From a virus: 42,020 nucleotides of DNA. Position 1 is the first letter of the stretch. Every line of letters starts with the position of its first letter. The position numbers were made by a program, and so were the translations under genes. The DNA lies in the IMG/VR virus record IMGVR_UViG_3300026533_000009, positions 1 through 42,020 of that record, one strand, 5' to 3'. The notes beneath the pieces are model-generated. The model was not told the DNA's origin. It did no database searches and worked only from the letters and a program-made list of their open reading frames with translations. Positions 13,479 to 22,206 of this stretch are shown here, in pieces.

Positions 13479-15297
13479 ATATACCTCCATTATAATTGAT
13501 ACAAGATACTTTGTACTTGTCCCCTCTTTGCTTTACACTCTCTACAATAAACTCTCTAGGATTATCCCACTTTAGGTGTTTATATACCACCGTTATCTTA
13601 TCTAGGAATTGTAGTGTAGCCCCCTCTATATCAGTATCAAAAGTTATACGAATACGCCTTGCCTTATCAGATTTATAAATATACTTCGCCATTTTCTGTG
13701 ATATTGGCTTTGATGTAACGCCAAAGAGATTAAACTTCTTTGGATATATAGAGCTTGATGGGTATATCTCTTTCTTAATATCCCATGTATCCTTTTCTCT
13801 GTATTCCGTTTCTATCCCATCATTAGGCTCTACCTCTTCATCAAAGAAAAAGTCCACACTCATAGAATTTTTAACTATATTGTCTTCGTTAAAATGACCT
13901 ACAGTAACACTTGAGGGTTCATCTTTTTTAAGTATAAGTTTTAAGCCAGTTGGAAATATGTGATATCCTTGGGCTTTGGTTACCATCATCATTTGATCAA
14001 ATAAAGTTCGGGCATTATCGAATGAACCATTCACTTTGGCTGCTGTACCTATATTAAAATCACAATCACTAGCGGGTAGTCTAGCTCCGTATATTTTATT
14101 GGTATACATATCCAATAATACACTCTTCATATCATTAGGTACATCTTTGCGGGTAGTGATAACGTTAATCTTATTAGCTGCTCCCCCTGATATAGCATTG
14201 GTAGCTTTTAATCTTATAGCTAGTATAGTTGTATCCCCATAATCTCTCACCTTGTTTTTATATAGTAGTTTTACCCTTATAACCGTTATATTACTCGGTC
14301 TCTTTGAGTTATTATGAAAGTTTGTATCTGTGGTTTTTGTTATTTGTACCCTTGTAACTTTACTACCCGTAGGGATAGTTATTCGGTAAGACTTTCTCAA
14401 GGGCGTGGGGTCAGCATGCACCTCATCATAGGAATATTTTGTTGTTCGCCCGTTTAGTACTATAGCAATAGTGAATGTCACATGGGCATTAATATAATCT
14501 CCATTGTTATTAATCCTATATATACCTCGCGGGAATAAAAGGTCAACTTCAATATATTGTATACCTGACTCATTATTAAGATTAATTATTTGGGCATTTT
14601 TAATTGTATTACCCTCTTTAGTCGCATCAAGAGGTATATTTTGAGGGGTAGCTAGTACTTTTATAACATCATTGCCACCAAAAGCGCTATCCGCTAAATT
14701 ATTCCAGTGATGTTTATTTAATACTTTATATTCTACTAGGTTACTTGCAAGGTCCTGCTTTTCTATATATAATTTATCTACACTCATTGTACCTTGACCC
14801 AACATGAGGTATTGATATACATACTGGATATTATCTATATATTTTACATAAGGGGCACACACAGCAGCAGGATACATTCTAACTGTACCGTAAGTAACAG
14901 GAATAACCGAACCTATTTTAGATGAGTTCGAACCACCATTTAAATTATATACTGCTGAGGGTTGCTTACCTTCCTCAAAGTCTATTTCTTCAGGTCCAAA
15001 TAATTTATTTGATATCCATTGTAGCGCCATTGCTATAGCTGCATTAGCCAAGGCGGTGACAAACCATCCACCGATGAGCCCTACAGGTAAATTAGGGTGG
15101 GTGAGCAGCACGATAATATCATTTGGCTTCAGGGTGTCATTAGTGGTGGTTAGTTTATTATTCACATATATTTTAGTAGGTTTGCCAAATCCATCTGGAT
15201 ACTCAACATCTAAAAAGTCACCAATAGTATTATACGATGCCTCTGTTATTATCTGTCTATTTTCAGGCTTCATAACATCGGTTTTAATAAATACCAT
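13471..15297 (-). CDS. Tail tip / host-specificity protein (gpJ-like)
   Basis: 608 residues from ATG 15297 (an adjacent GTG at 15300 is also possible). The N-terminus (ITEASYNTIGDFLDVEYPDG..., KIYVNNKLTTTNDTLKPNDIIVLLTHP) looks like the ubiquitin-like tail protein I domain; then a hydrophobic segment (GGWFVTALANAAIAMALQWISNKLFG) and the gpJ-type core (NSSKIGSVIPVTYGTVRMYPAAV..., YQYLMLGQGTMSVDKLYIE). So lambda I and J functions seem fused, although it is short for a J protein. It would form the tail tip and touch the host receptor. IYPSSSIYP near the C-terminus echoes the YP motifs of the next two genes. Confidence 0.75.
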   Translation of the reverse strand: MVFIKTDVMKPENRQIITEASYNTIGDFLDVEYPDGFGKPTKIYVNNKLTTTNDTLKPNDIIVLLTHPNLPVGLIGGWFVTALANAAIAMALQWISNKLFGPEEIDFEEGKQPSAVYNLNGGSNSSKIGSVIPVTYGTVRMYPAAVCAPYVKYIDNIQYVYQYLMLGQGTMSVDKLYIEKQDLASNLVEYKVLNKHHWNNLADSAFGGNDVIKVLATPQNIPLDATKEGNTIKNAQIINLNNESGIQYIEVDLLFPRGIYRINNNGDYINAHVTFTIAIVLNGRTTKYSYDEVHADPTPLRKSYRITIPTGSKVTRVQITKTTDTNFHNNSKRPSNITVIRVKLLYKNKVRDYGDTTILAIRLKATNAISGGAANKINVITTRKDVPNDMKSVLLDMYTNKIYGARLPASDCDFNIGTAAKVNGSFDNARTLFDQMMMVTKAQGYHIFPTGLKLILKKDEPSSVTVGHFNEDNIVKNSMSVDFFFDEEVEPNDGIETEYREKDTWDIKKEIYPSSSIYPKKFNLFGVTSKPISQKMAKYIYKSDKARRIRITFDTDIEGATLQFLDKITVVYKHLKWDNPREFIVESVKQRGDKYKVSCINYNGGIYA

Positions 15298-15649
15298 CAC
15301 TATCCTTTAAATCGTAATATTTTATTATACCATAAGTCATATTTATTTGGGCTATCCTATCCCATTTGACTCGTGGTTTGTCCGCGTGATATATCCCCCT
15401 ATTATAATATATACCTATATGTGATTCACCCATCAATGCTATACAGCCTTCTGTAGGCTCTGGTAGTTCAACATATGTTTCTATATTATCTTTGACGATA
15501 TCCTTAGCTCTGTCTAATACTACTGCTATAGTAGGTACATTAGAATAGCAAGACTCAATGAGAGTCCAACAGTTAAAAGAGCTAGGGTCAAAAGGATGAC
15601 CTACAAAATCATTGGGATGAGTCTTTAGCTTTAGCTTCAGCTTCATCAT
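15284..15649 (-). CDS. NlpC/P60-like tail peptidase (gpK-like)
   Basis: 121 residues. FNCWTLIESCY supplies the catalytic Cys and HIGIYYNRGIYHAD the His region of the NlpC/P60 fold, as in lambda tail protein K and similar cysteine peptidases. It would cut peptidoglycan during DNA entry. The start (ATGATG) overlaps the upstream stop and lacks a strong SD, so translation is probably coupled. It overlaps the gpJ-like gene. Confidence 0.75.
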   Translation of the reverse strand: MMKLKLKLKTHPNDFVGHPFDPSSFNCWTLIESCYSNVPTIAVVLDRAKDIVKDNIETYVELPEPTEGCIALMGESHIGIYYNRGIYHADKPRVKWDRIAQINMTYGIIKYYDLKDSDGIY

Positions 15650-16116
15650 ACGAATAACCCTGGGAATGACTGGTCATATATACTATCTTTGCCTGTTGGA
15701 AATTTACGAGCAAATAGGTCCGTCCTATTAGCTTTACATGTTATCTGGGTATCAGATACCTGGACACTAGTTATATATAATGTAATAGGGTGTATCTGTG
15801 ATGTAGCTTCTCCTTCAATAAATACCCGATAGGTACACTTAATAGACTCAGTAGGCTTAAGTGCTGCTTGGTTTATCTTATCAGTTACATCAGGTAATAC
15901 ATTAGCAAGCGTTATTGATATAGTCTGCTGTTTCTCACCTACTTCTGGTATCTCTAATTTGAAGGGATATGCACTATACACATTACCTTCAAATATATGG
16001 TCCTTCTCATCTCTAATAATATACAGATGACCAAATTTACTATGGTATAACTCAAGCGCATCATAGTATCGGGTGTCATCTTTATATTGATAACATTCTT
16101 TTAATTTAGGTGTCAT
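15646..16116 (-). CDS. Minor tail protein, DUF1833-like
   Basis: 156 residues. DALELYHSKFGHLYIIRDEKDHIFEGNVYSAYPFKLEIPEVG with the later ISITLANVLPDV and TCKANRTDLFARKFPTG matches DUF1833/lambda L-type minor tail proteins that sit between the tape measure and the peptidase gene. Position fits exactly. SD AAAGGATAAATATG. Confidence 0.75.
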   Translation of the reverse strand: MTPKLKECYQYKDDTRYYDALELYHSKFGHLYIIRDEKDHIFEGNVYSAYPFKLEIPEVGEKQQTISITLANVLPDVTDKINQAALKPTESIKCTYRVFIEGEATSQIHPITLYITSVQVSDTQITCKANRTDLFARKFPTGKDSIYDQSFPGLFV

Positions 16117-16118
16117 AT

Positions 16119-18026
16119 TTATCCTTTAGCTAGTGCATATCTAGATTCAAATGCTCCTGGTAATATACCAGAACCAGAAGCTATATCTGCAGCTATTTTA
16201 CCTATTATTATATCGATGGTTCCTCGCTGGTCCTGCTGTATATCAACGGATTCACTTGAGTTGTTTATAACATTCACATTCACAGGAGAGGATTCTACTT
16301 TAACACCTAAGTCACCACCTGATGTTCTGGATACCGGCATAATAGCCTCTGGTCCTCTTTCACCCATAAGTGCTGGTCTGCCTCCGTTAGAGAACATTGT
16401 AGGTGAGTTAACTATACCGCCTTGAGCAAACATACCTCCGCTAAACCCTTTAAATACACTACCTAAAAAACCATTGAATAACTGGCTCATAGCTAACTTC
16501 ATTATCATTTTAGCTACATCAGCTAACATAGACCTCATAGCCTCTTTAAATGATTTGGTCTTATCCACGATGGATAATAAAGCATCACCAAATCCCTGTT
16601 CAAGTCTACTTTGTATACCCTTGTATAATTGACCCAATTCTCGTACTGACTCACTTACTGCTTTATTGGCTGCTTTAGCTTTACCACCAGCTCCACTGGC
16701 TGCATTACCTACATCCTGTATAGCTCCAGCTAAATTCTTAGTTGGTTGTAAGGTTCTAGTAGCTGTGCTTGCTGCATCTGATGTTTTAGCTTCATAAGCC
16801 GTCATCTTAGCGACTGAAGCATCAACTGTATCGGAGAGATTACTGAGTGTTGAGTCAAACTGCATATTCTGTACGTCTAAATTGATTATAGCATCACGAG
16901 CATTTTGTACTGCAGGAACATAAAAATCTTTCATTTCTTGGGCTGTTCTTTTAAACCAAGAAGTGCCCGATGGGCGTGTATCCAGTGACCCAATAGCGGT
17001 ACCTATCATAGAGCCCATCTTAGCACCTACGCCTTTTACGGCTTGGCCTAGCATAGCTATACCATTCATAGCTTTATTAAGGACCCCTATTAATGATAAT
17101 ACGGCATTAATAACACTACCTATAGAGGATATAGCACCTTTAGCAAATGAAGCCATTCCGCCTTTGAATGCATTAGCCGCCTCAACCCCATTAATACCTA
17201 TAACATGTGATAGTTCATTCATAGCATTTTTAACTACATCGTAAGCACCACTCATTAGAGTAGAGTTCATTACGGAGAATGCCTCATTGAGGTTAGAACT
17301 AGCTACCCTCATTGTATCGGCTTGTATACCTGATTCTTTTAGTTTTTCTTTAAGGTAAGCTGCTCTATCACCAGCCGCTGCTAATCCTTCTTTAGTTATC
17401 CCTAATGACTGCATCATTCTACCAAATGCAGAGTTAGCTACCCATACACCGGAGGCTAATCCATCTATACCTGATAATAATTCGTTTGAATCCATCTGAA
17501 AGTTAGTAGCACTATTTGAAGCCAATTTCATTATTTCGACTTGGTCATTCATAGATATATTAAACTGGTCCATTGCTGGTTTAGCCATACTAAATGCAGT
17601 TACTAGTTCATTCATACCCATAGCGGTATCTGGTAATACTGCTGATATATTGGATAGCGTATCGGTGGCCATTTTGGATACTATTTCATTTCGCTCTTGG
17701 ACTGATACCATTTCACCTAATGTATCTTGATATGATACAGTGGTTCTAATCATCGCTTCAAGTGAACCTCTGGCATCTTCCATTGATGCTTTATAATTAA
17801 ACCCTGACCTGGCCATTAACCCTAATGATGAACCTACTGTCACAGCAGCAGTTTTAAATGCAAGACCAAGAGAAGCATTAATTATACTCCTCATCCCGGC
17901 GACTGTCTTCTTCATTTTAGACATTGATTGGTTTACTGCACTTTCAGCCTTCTTTAATCCAGCCTTTAATTCAGACCCATCAACTTTAAAGTCGACCTCA
18001 ATGGTTTTTTCTATATTATCAGCCAT
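16119..18026 (-). CDS. Tape measure protein
   Basis: 635 residues. The N-terminus (DFKVDGSELKAGLKKAESAVNQSMSKMKKTVAGM) is the usual tape-measure start; long alanine-rich helices and hydrophobic stretches follow (for example INAVLSLIGVLNKAMNGIAMLG). The C-terminus has the glycine-rich FAQGGIVNSPTMFSNGGRPALMGERGPEAIMPVSR. Tape length sets tail length, so the tail should be fairly short, of the order of 100 nm. It follows the tail chaperone pair by two bases, as in lambda. Confidence 0.9.
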   Translation of the reverse strand: MADNIEKTIEVDFKVDGSELKAGLKKAESAVNQSMSKMKKTVAGMRSIINASLGLAFKTAAVTVGSSLGLMARSGFNYKASMEDARGSLEAMIRTTVSYQDTLGEMVSVQERNEIVSKMATDTLSNISAVLPDTAMGMNELVTAFSMAKPAMDQFNISMNDQVEIMKLASNSATNFQMDSNELLSGIDGLASGVWVANSAFGRMMQSLGITKEGLAAAGDRAAYLKEKLKESGIQADTMRVASSNLNEAFSVMNSTLMSGAYDVVKNAMNELSHVIGINGVEAANAFKGGMASFAKGAISSIGSVINAVLSLIGVLNKAMNGIAMLGQAVKGVGAKMGSMIGTAIGSLDTRPSGTSWFKRTAQEMKDFYVPAVQNARDAIINLDVQNMQFDSTLSNLSDTVDASVAKMTAYEAKTSDAASTATRTLQPTKNLAGAIQDVGNAASGAGGKAKAANKAVSESVRELGQLYKGIQSRLEQGFGDALLSIVDKTKSFKEAMRSMLADVAKMIMKLAMSQLFNGFLGSVFKGFSGGMFAQGGIVNSPTMFSNGGRPALMGERGPEAIMPVSRTSGGDLGVKVESSPVNVNVINNSSESVDIQQDQRGTIDIIIGKIAADIASGSGILPGAFESRYALAKG

Positions 18027-18027
18027 A

Positions 18028-18225
18028 TTATCCTCCTAGTGGTGTAGCTATAGCAGCAAAGCTATCGAACATAGATTGAGCGTCATTACCAAGATTCTTA
18101 CCTTTAGACTCATTGTCTTTTTGTACAAAGTACTGTGACCATTGATGTAACTCTACCATGGTCATCGTGTTATCCAACTGTTTAACAGTCATGCCTAGTT
18201 CGAGTGCTAACCCGAATCTAAACAT
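18028..18225 (-). CDS. Tail assembly chaperone, frameshift extension (gpT-like)
   Basis: 65 residues if started at its own ATG, but probably made mainly as a C-terminal extension of the upstream ORF by -1 frameshifting at GGGAAAC (18240-18246). In the -1 frame the sequence continues K-L-T-D-T-E into MFRFGLALELGMTVKQLDN. The segment LALELGMTVKQL..TMTMVELHQWSQYF is typical of GT-type chaperones. No SD is seen at the ATG, supporting expression by frameshift. It helps load the tape measure. Confidence 0.8.
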   Translation of the reverse strand: MFRFGLALELGMTVKQLDNTMTMVELHQWSQYFVQKDNESKGKNLGNDAQSMFDSFAAIATPLGG

Positions 18226-18236
18226 TTCTGTGTCAG

Positions 18237-18497
18237 TTAGTTTCCCTGACCACCGCCCTGAATGATAGTAAACATCTCAGTGATTTCAGTCAACCTTGAT
18301 GAGGGTAAACCTTGTAACTCTTCGAAAGTCATATTAGAACCAGCCGCTACAATTTTACTTTGATACTCTACAGCCTCTTTAAAAGGTATAGACTCTATAT
18401 TCTGTATATCATAACCCTCTGATGCTTCTAAAAACTCTGCTACTGTCAACTCTCTTAATTCTCTATCTAAAAATTTATTTATTTTTTTAACTGCCAT
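18237..18497 (-). CDS. Tail assembly chaperone (gpG-like)
   Basis: 86 residues: VKKINKFLDRELRELTVAEFLEASEGY and FEELQGLPSSRLTEITEMFTIIQ, then GGGQGN and stop. The order tail tube, G, GT, tape measure is the standard siphovirus one. The last codons CAG GGA AAC TAA carry the slippery heptamer in the correct phase, just before the stop. Confidence 0.8.
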   Translation of the reverse strand: MAVKKINKFLDRELRELTVAEFLEASEGYDIQNIESIPFKEAVEYQSKIVAAGSNMTFEELQGLPSSRLTEITEMFTIIQGGGQGN

Positions 18498-18523
18498 TTT
18501 TTTATTCCTTGTAATAAAATTAT

Positions 18524-18605
18524 GGGCTCAGAATAGAACCTACCTTCAAGGCGATAGGTTCAATTCTAAGCCCTTTTGGACCATACCTATATGGTTATAT
18601 AGGTA
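18524..18605 (-). terminator. Two hairpins after the tail tube gene (attenuator or terminator)
   Basis: First hairpin: arms at 18524-18542 and 18555-18573. On the minus strand one mismatch becomes a U-G pair and one U-U remains, giving about 18 of 19 pairs. Second: 18584-18592 with 18597-18605, nine perfect pairs and loop GGTT. They fill the gap between the tail tube and chaperone genes, where siphoviruses often reduce transcription. No long U tract follows either, so attenuation or RNA-end protection is as likely as full termination. Confidence 0.5.
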
Positions 18606-18639
18606 CAGTCAACTTATGACCAAATAATGCATCCTGGGG

Positions 18640-19116
18640 CTATGTAGCGGGGCATCTTAAGTATCCACCATAAGGGCTTAGAGTTACATCATATGTAATC
18701 TTACCATTTTCTGGATATCCTACTTTATCACCACTAACGAGACACTTGGTATATATCAAGTCTCCACTCTTACCTGATGTAGCTACTTTGTTAGGACTTT
18801 CAATAGCATAAATAACTGGAGTGTTATTCTCTAGGGCATCATATAGAGCTTTTTGACCCGCTGTGTCTTTACTGTCAAGTAGAAGTTTAACTTCCAAATC
18901 ACCGTATGACATTTTACCTGCAGCCTTATCTGAGCTGTTACTATCTTGACAAGAATACTCTACAATCTCACGGGTTCTGGATAAGTCTCCAAAGCCTTGA
19001 ATACATGTAGCCTTCTTACCAGCTAGGATAGCTGTAGTAGCTGCTGTGCAGTCCGCCCAATCTGTGGCTGGTACATCTATAATATAGACTGTACTGCCTT
19101 GTACATTTACTGACAT
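18640..19116 (-). CDS. Major tail tube protein
   Basis: 158 residues from ATG 19116 (AAGGAGAATAAA upstream). The pattern WADCTAATTAILAGKKATCIQGFGDLSRTREIVEYSC, then GKMSYGDLEVKLLLDSKDTAGQKALYDALENNTPVIYAIE and KITYDVTLSPYGGYL, is that of siphovirus tail tube proteins. Position between fibre genes and chaperones fits. Forms the hexameric tail tube. Confidence 0.8.
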   Translation of the reverse strand: MSVNVQGSTVYIIDVPATDWADCTAATTAILAGKKATCIQGFGDLSRTREIVEYSCQDSNSSDKAAGKMSYGDLEVKLLLDSKDTAGQKALYDALENNTPVIYAIESPNKVATSGKSGDLIYTKCLVSGDKVGYPENGKITYDVTLSPYGGYLRCPAT

Positions 19117-19117
19117 T

Positions 19118-19429
19118 TTATTCTCCTTCTTTTGTTTCTTGGCTTTTATCGACATCCAGAAGGTCGATGTGTTTAGTTGATTGTGACCCATATACTTCTA
19201 TTTTTATAGCTTCCATTTTTGTTTCTTTAAACTTCTTATCTCTCAGAAACTGTAGTACTTCCTTTACATATACTTTGTCATTCTTCTGTATGTCTCCTGA
19301 CATTACAACTCTATATGGTTTCTTCTCTACCGTTATTGTTCTGTGTACACCTAGTTCTACACCAAAAAAACTACATCCTGTGGTTATCAATAGTGCTACT
19401 AGAAATATAAATATTATTTTATACTTCAT
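19118..19429 (-). CDS. Small predicted lipoprotein in the tail operon
   Basis: 103 residues. The N-terminus MKYKIIFIFLVALLITTGCSFFG is a lipoprotein signal with Cys at 19; the lipobox (ITTGC) is not ideal. The mature part is charged and soluble (VMSGDIQKNDKVYVKEVLQFLRDKKFKETKMEAIKIEVYG). Phage-coded lipoproteins such as T5 Llp or Cor-like proteins block receptors after infection, and being next to the fibre genes would suit that. Function is inference. It starts in a TAATG overlap with the upstream gene. Confidence 0.7.
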   Translation of the reverse strand: MKYKIIFIFLVALLITTGCSFFGVELGVHRTITVEKKPYRVVMSGDIQKNDKVYVKEVLQFLRDKKFKETKMEAIKIEVYGSQSTKHIDLLDVDKSQETKEGE

Positions 19430-20208
19430 TATGTGTGACCTCCATCTGAAATTACCCAGCCAGCATCAGTTAGTTTTTTGCGGCATGCTATTATAGCTGA
19501 AGTATTACTGTACTTGGCTGTGCCCATACCTAGTCTAACATCATGTTTAAAGTTCTGAGCTGACCATTTAGTAAGTATAGCATCATATAATGCCGTTTTT
19601 ACACTTCTGGTATTACCGAACATAAGATTTGCATCCGTTAATGATTCTATATTGAAATTTTCTATACCATAACCTGTATTAAAATCAAAACCTCTGACTC
19701 CTGAGAACATTCTACTCATATTTGTTACCTTACTAGTATCGAAATTGACTAAATTCAATTGTGTAGTTACCTTCTCCATATGTGTAAACATGCCATACAT
19801 ATTCATCGTTATGCTTGTATCAAAATGTGTTAGTACTGGTGTTCTTGTTGTGGTTTTCCAATCACCGAATAACCTATGTCCTGCCTCTACAAAACCCTCT
19901 ATTGATTCTATATCTGCCGTCCCTATCACTATTTGTATTGTCTCATATACTAATGATTTAAAGTTTACCTTCTTACCACTCACAGTCCTCGTAACATTAT
20001 TGTTTGCTGCCTTCAGTTGTACTTCACCCACTTTGGCTACATCTGATACGGTTAGTGTTAAATTCATACTCGGTGATAAATGGTCTGTATTGACCCATTT
20101 ACCATTTTCCCTTAGAAGTATATTTACTGCTTCTTTCCAGTGTCCAGCTATTTTAATATAGGTTTTCTCTATATTTTTCCAATGTCCTACTATTTTTATG
20201 CTATTCAT
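19429..20208 (-). CDS. BspA/DUF285-like surface-binding tail protein
   Basis: 259 residues. N-terminus has two short repeats (IKIVGHWKNIEKTY / IKIAGHWKEAVNIL). The middle and C-terminal half carry DUF285-type repeats: FDTSITMNMYGMFTHM, FDTSKVTNMSRMFSG, FNIESLTDANLMFGN. It ends with the usual cap (SNTSAIIACRKKLTDAGWVISDGG). Such repeats are common in surface and host-binding proteins. Following the fibre gene by 3 bases, it is probably an adhesin or fibre tip. Confidence 0.75.
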   Translation of the reverse strand: MNSIKIVGHWKNIEKTYIKIAGHWKEAVNILLRENGKWVNTDHLSPSMNLTLTVSDVAKVGEVQLKAANNNVTRTVSGKKVNFKSLVYETIQIVIGTADIESIEGFVEAGHRLFGDWKTTTRTPVLTHFDTSITMNMYGMFTHMEKVTTQLNLVNFDTSKVTNMSRMFSGVRGFDFNTGYGIENFNIESLTDANLMFGNTRSVKTALYDAILTKWSAQNFKHDVRLGMGTAKYSNTSAIIACRKKLTDAGWVISDGGHT

Positions 20209-20211
20209 GAC

Positions 20212-21462
20212 TTACACCGTTTTGAAGTACAGGTCACCGTCTTCACCTAGTGTATCTGCTGGTACTGCATCTCCATATAAATGGTGTGGTTCTGCATTAT
20301 GCCAGACTGCTGAGGAGCCTGCTTGTTTCCTGCCTTCGTATCTTCTCATTGTCGGATCCTTTAATGTTAAATCTATATTTCCAGCTGCATCTTTGTAAGC
20401 CTCTATAATTACTGCTCCCGTTACTGGTGCATTGGCTACGTTTACTCCTTCGTAGATACCACTTGTTGTTATGTTATTAACATCAGTTATTATGCCTCTA
20501 GCAAACATGACACCTGAGTCATCTAAGTCTTGCATACTTATTATTTGTTTCCCATTTACATATGCTTTCCCATCAGTTTTGATTTCAAATGTAGCTTTCT
20601 GTACCCCCGTATCTTTATCAGCTAAGCTAAATACAAAGCTACCACTAGATTTTAGCCACTCCATACTTGCTACATCATGACCCTTATATATCACTTGCAT
20701 TTGTGCTGCTAGTCCAGTGTCTGATACTGGTAGCTTCATTGTAGGGTTATCTTTATCTAAGTTCTTCATAAAGGTTTGGTCTATGAATGCTTTCAAACCT
20801 ATCTCTATAGCAAAGGCGTTTGATACTGTGATGAGTCTGTCATCTCTAGCTACTACAGTCGGGTCCTGACTTACTGTCTGAGGATGGAGCAACTTAATAT
20901 CAGTAGGTGTTGTTATGATACTGTTAGGTACATCCATAACCAAACCAAGTAAAGCAAATGCTACGATGGCTTGCTTCTCATTATCAGTGAATGCATTAGT
21001 ATCCACATTGCCTTCATATAAGTGCTTTATCTGTGCAGCTGTTAGTGGTGTCTGTGATGTAGCTGTTTGTTCAGTCCATGTAGTACCATCAAGCATAGCT
21101 ACTCTCTCGGGGTCTGTACCTTTTTTGATATAGGCATAACTACCAGCTTCTGCATTAGCTCCTGGGTGCGCCGCTTCTAATTTAACTAAATCAGCATGTA
21201 TACCTTTGAATAGTGAACCCTCCATAGTAGACAATTTAGTCTTAAGAGCAGTAGTAAAGTCCTCTGTAGATAAACCTTTACCCACTATTTTTGCTACTTT
21301 ATCTGCTAATCTATGTGTATTAGCTTCATTGTTATCAGTGTTCACTTGGAGGTCTTGTGATAACATAATGACTATGTTTCTTAGGTCCAATGCTGATATA
21401 TCACCGTTTGAATTGTCTGGCAAGAGTTTCTGTATCTCGGTTCTTCGTTCTGTATCTGTCAT
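20212..21462 (-). CDS. Tail fibre protein
   Basis: 416 residues. The N-terminus (MTDTERRTEIQKLLPDNSNGDISALDLRNIVIMLSQDLQ) looks like an attachment domain; then the module GKGLSTEDFTT...EGSLFKGIHADLVKLEAAHPG...AYIKKG shared with the gene at 12043-12603; then a beta-rich part with GSFVFSLADKDTGVQKATFEIKTDGKAYVNGKQI, typical of fibre shafts; and a C-terminus GRKQAGSSAVWHNAEP..., ending YFKTV. It overlaps the upstream gene by 4 bases. Confidence 0.75.
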   Translation of the reverse strand: MTDTERRTEIQKLLPDNSNGDISALDLRNIVIMLSQDLQVNTDNNEANTHRLADKVAKIVGKGLSTEDFTTALKTKLSTMEGSLFKGIHADLVKLEAAHPGANAEAGSYAYIKKGTDPERVAMLDGTTWTEQTATSQTPLTAAQIKHLYEGNVDTNAFTDNEKQAIVAFALLGLVMDVPNSIITTPTDIKLLHPQTVSQDPTVVARDDRLITVSNAFAIEIGLKAFIDQTFMKNLDKDNPTMKLPVSDTGLAAQMQVIYKGHDVASMEWLKSSGSFVFSLADKDTGVQKATFEIKTDGKAYVNGKQIISMQDLDDSGVMFARGIITDVNNITTSGIYEGVNVANAPVTGAVIIEAYKDAAGNIDLTLKDPTMRRYEGRKQAGSSAVWHNAEPHHLYGDAVPADTLGEDGDLYFKTV

Positions 21463-21887
21463 ATTAATCCTTTGAATGCTTTACTGGAGGCCTTACTAAA
21501 AGCCTCACCTAATATGGTTGGTACCTTACACTCATCTGTAAATGATATATTAAACAATATATCAATAGACCATAATTCAGGACTAAGCTCAATCATATCG
21601 CTATATGTTATATCATTATCAGGTGATAGTACAACCATAAATTGCTCAACCTCATCAACTAATACTGATACATCATAAGCTGTGTCGGCAAAACAAGACA
21701 CAGCAACTATTACACTCTTAGTATTAGCATCACCAGAAGCATCATAGGTTGAACCTTGTGGCTTGATAAATAGACTAATGAATGAACCAATGGGCTCTAC
21801 GGTCATAGTCTCATACTGTACAGGGTGAGCTAAAAAGTTATCATGAAAATGTCTCTCTATCTTATCTCTAATTTCATACAATAGCAT
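21459..21887 (-). CDS. Probable tail terminator protein
   Basis: 142 residues. IRDKIERHFHDNFLAHPVQYETMTVEP at the start and VIVAVSCFADTAYDVSVLVDEVEQFMVVLSP in the middle follow the alpha/beta layout of siphovirus tail terminators. Position between the gp10-like gene and the fibre supports this. SD AAAGGAG; overlaps the upstream gene by 14 bases. Confidence 0.55.
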   Translation of the reverse strand: MLLYEIRDKIERHFHDNFLAHPVQYETMTVEPIGSFISLFIKPQGSTYDASGDANTKSVIVAVSCFADTAYDVSVLVDEVEQFMVVLSPDNDITYSDMIELSPELWSIDILFNISFTDECKVPTILGEAFSKASSKAFKGLI

Positions 21888-22206
21888 TCAGTCTCCTTTG
21901 CATTCTAGCTCTAACTTTCTTATATATAGGTTCACCACCACTACCATGCCACCAAGTCAAGTTACTACCATTCTCTACATTAGGTCTATTTGCAACCCAT
22001 ACGTAAGGTGAATAGTTAACATCATTGGTAACCTCATGATGTTGAGGTGTGATCTGCTTATGTATCCAAGCTCGTCTTGATGTACCTGTATCTACAGCCC
22101 ATCTTTTCTGTATAGCTGCTTCAAATAGTATAGCTTCAGTAGCTATTATCTTCTCTACCTCATGCATCATCTTATCTCCGACTTTGCCTAAGGTATCAAA
22201 AGTCAT
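21874..22206 (-). CDS. HK97 gp10-like minor tail/connector protein
   Basis: 110 residues. The segment AIQKRWAVDTGTSRRAWIHK...VTNDVNYSPYVW (P/AVDTG..R..W, then V.N...Y..Y) is the signature of HK97 gp10/DUF-type proteins. It likely joins head completion and tail. Coupled by ATGA to the gene upstream. Confidence 0.7.
   Translation of the reverse strand: MTFDTLGKVGDKMMHEVEKIIATEAILFEAAIQKRWAVDTGTSRRAWIHKQITPQHHEVTNDVNYSPYVWVANRPNVENGSNLTWWHGSGGEPIYKKVRARMQRRLNAIV

Larger units (their letters stand above)
18028..18497 (-). other. Programmed -1 frameshift product G-T and its slippery site
   Basis: The heptamer G GGA AAC at 18246-18240 (minus strand) fits X XXY YYZ and is close to lambda's GGGAAAG. 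A -1 slip there bypasses the TAA at 18239-18237 and enters the downstream frame, giving a predicted fusion of about 156 residues. The downstream frame is open from the heptamer onward. The efficiency and any stimulatory structure are not established here. Confidence 0.8.

Noticed and set aside
15284-15649. Endolysin for cell lysis
   Set aside because: The NlpC/P60-like gene lies between minor tail and tail-tip genes, so it is a tail-borne peptidase rather than a free lysin.
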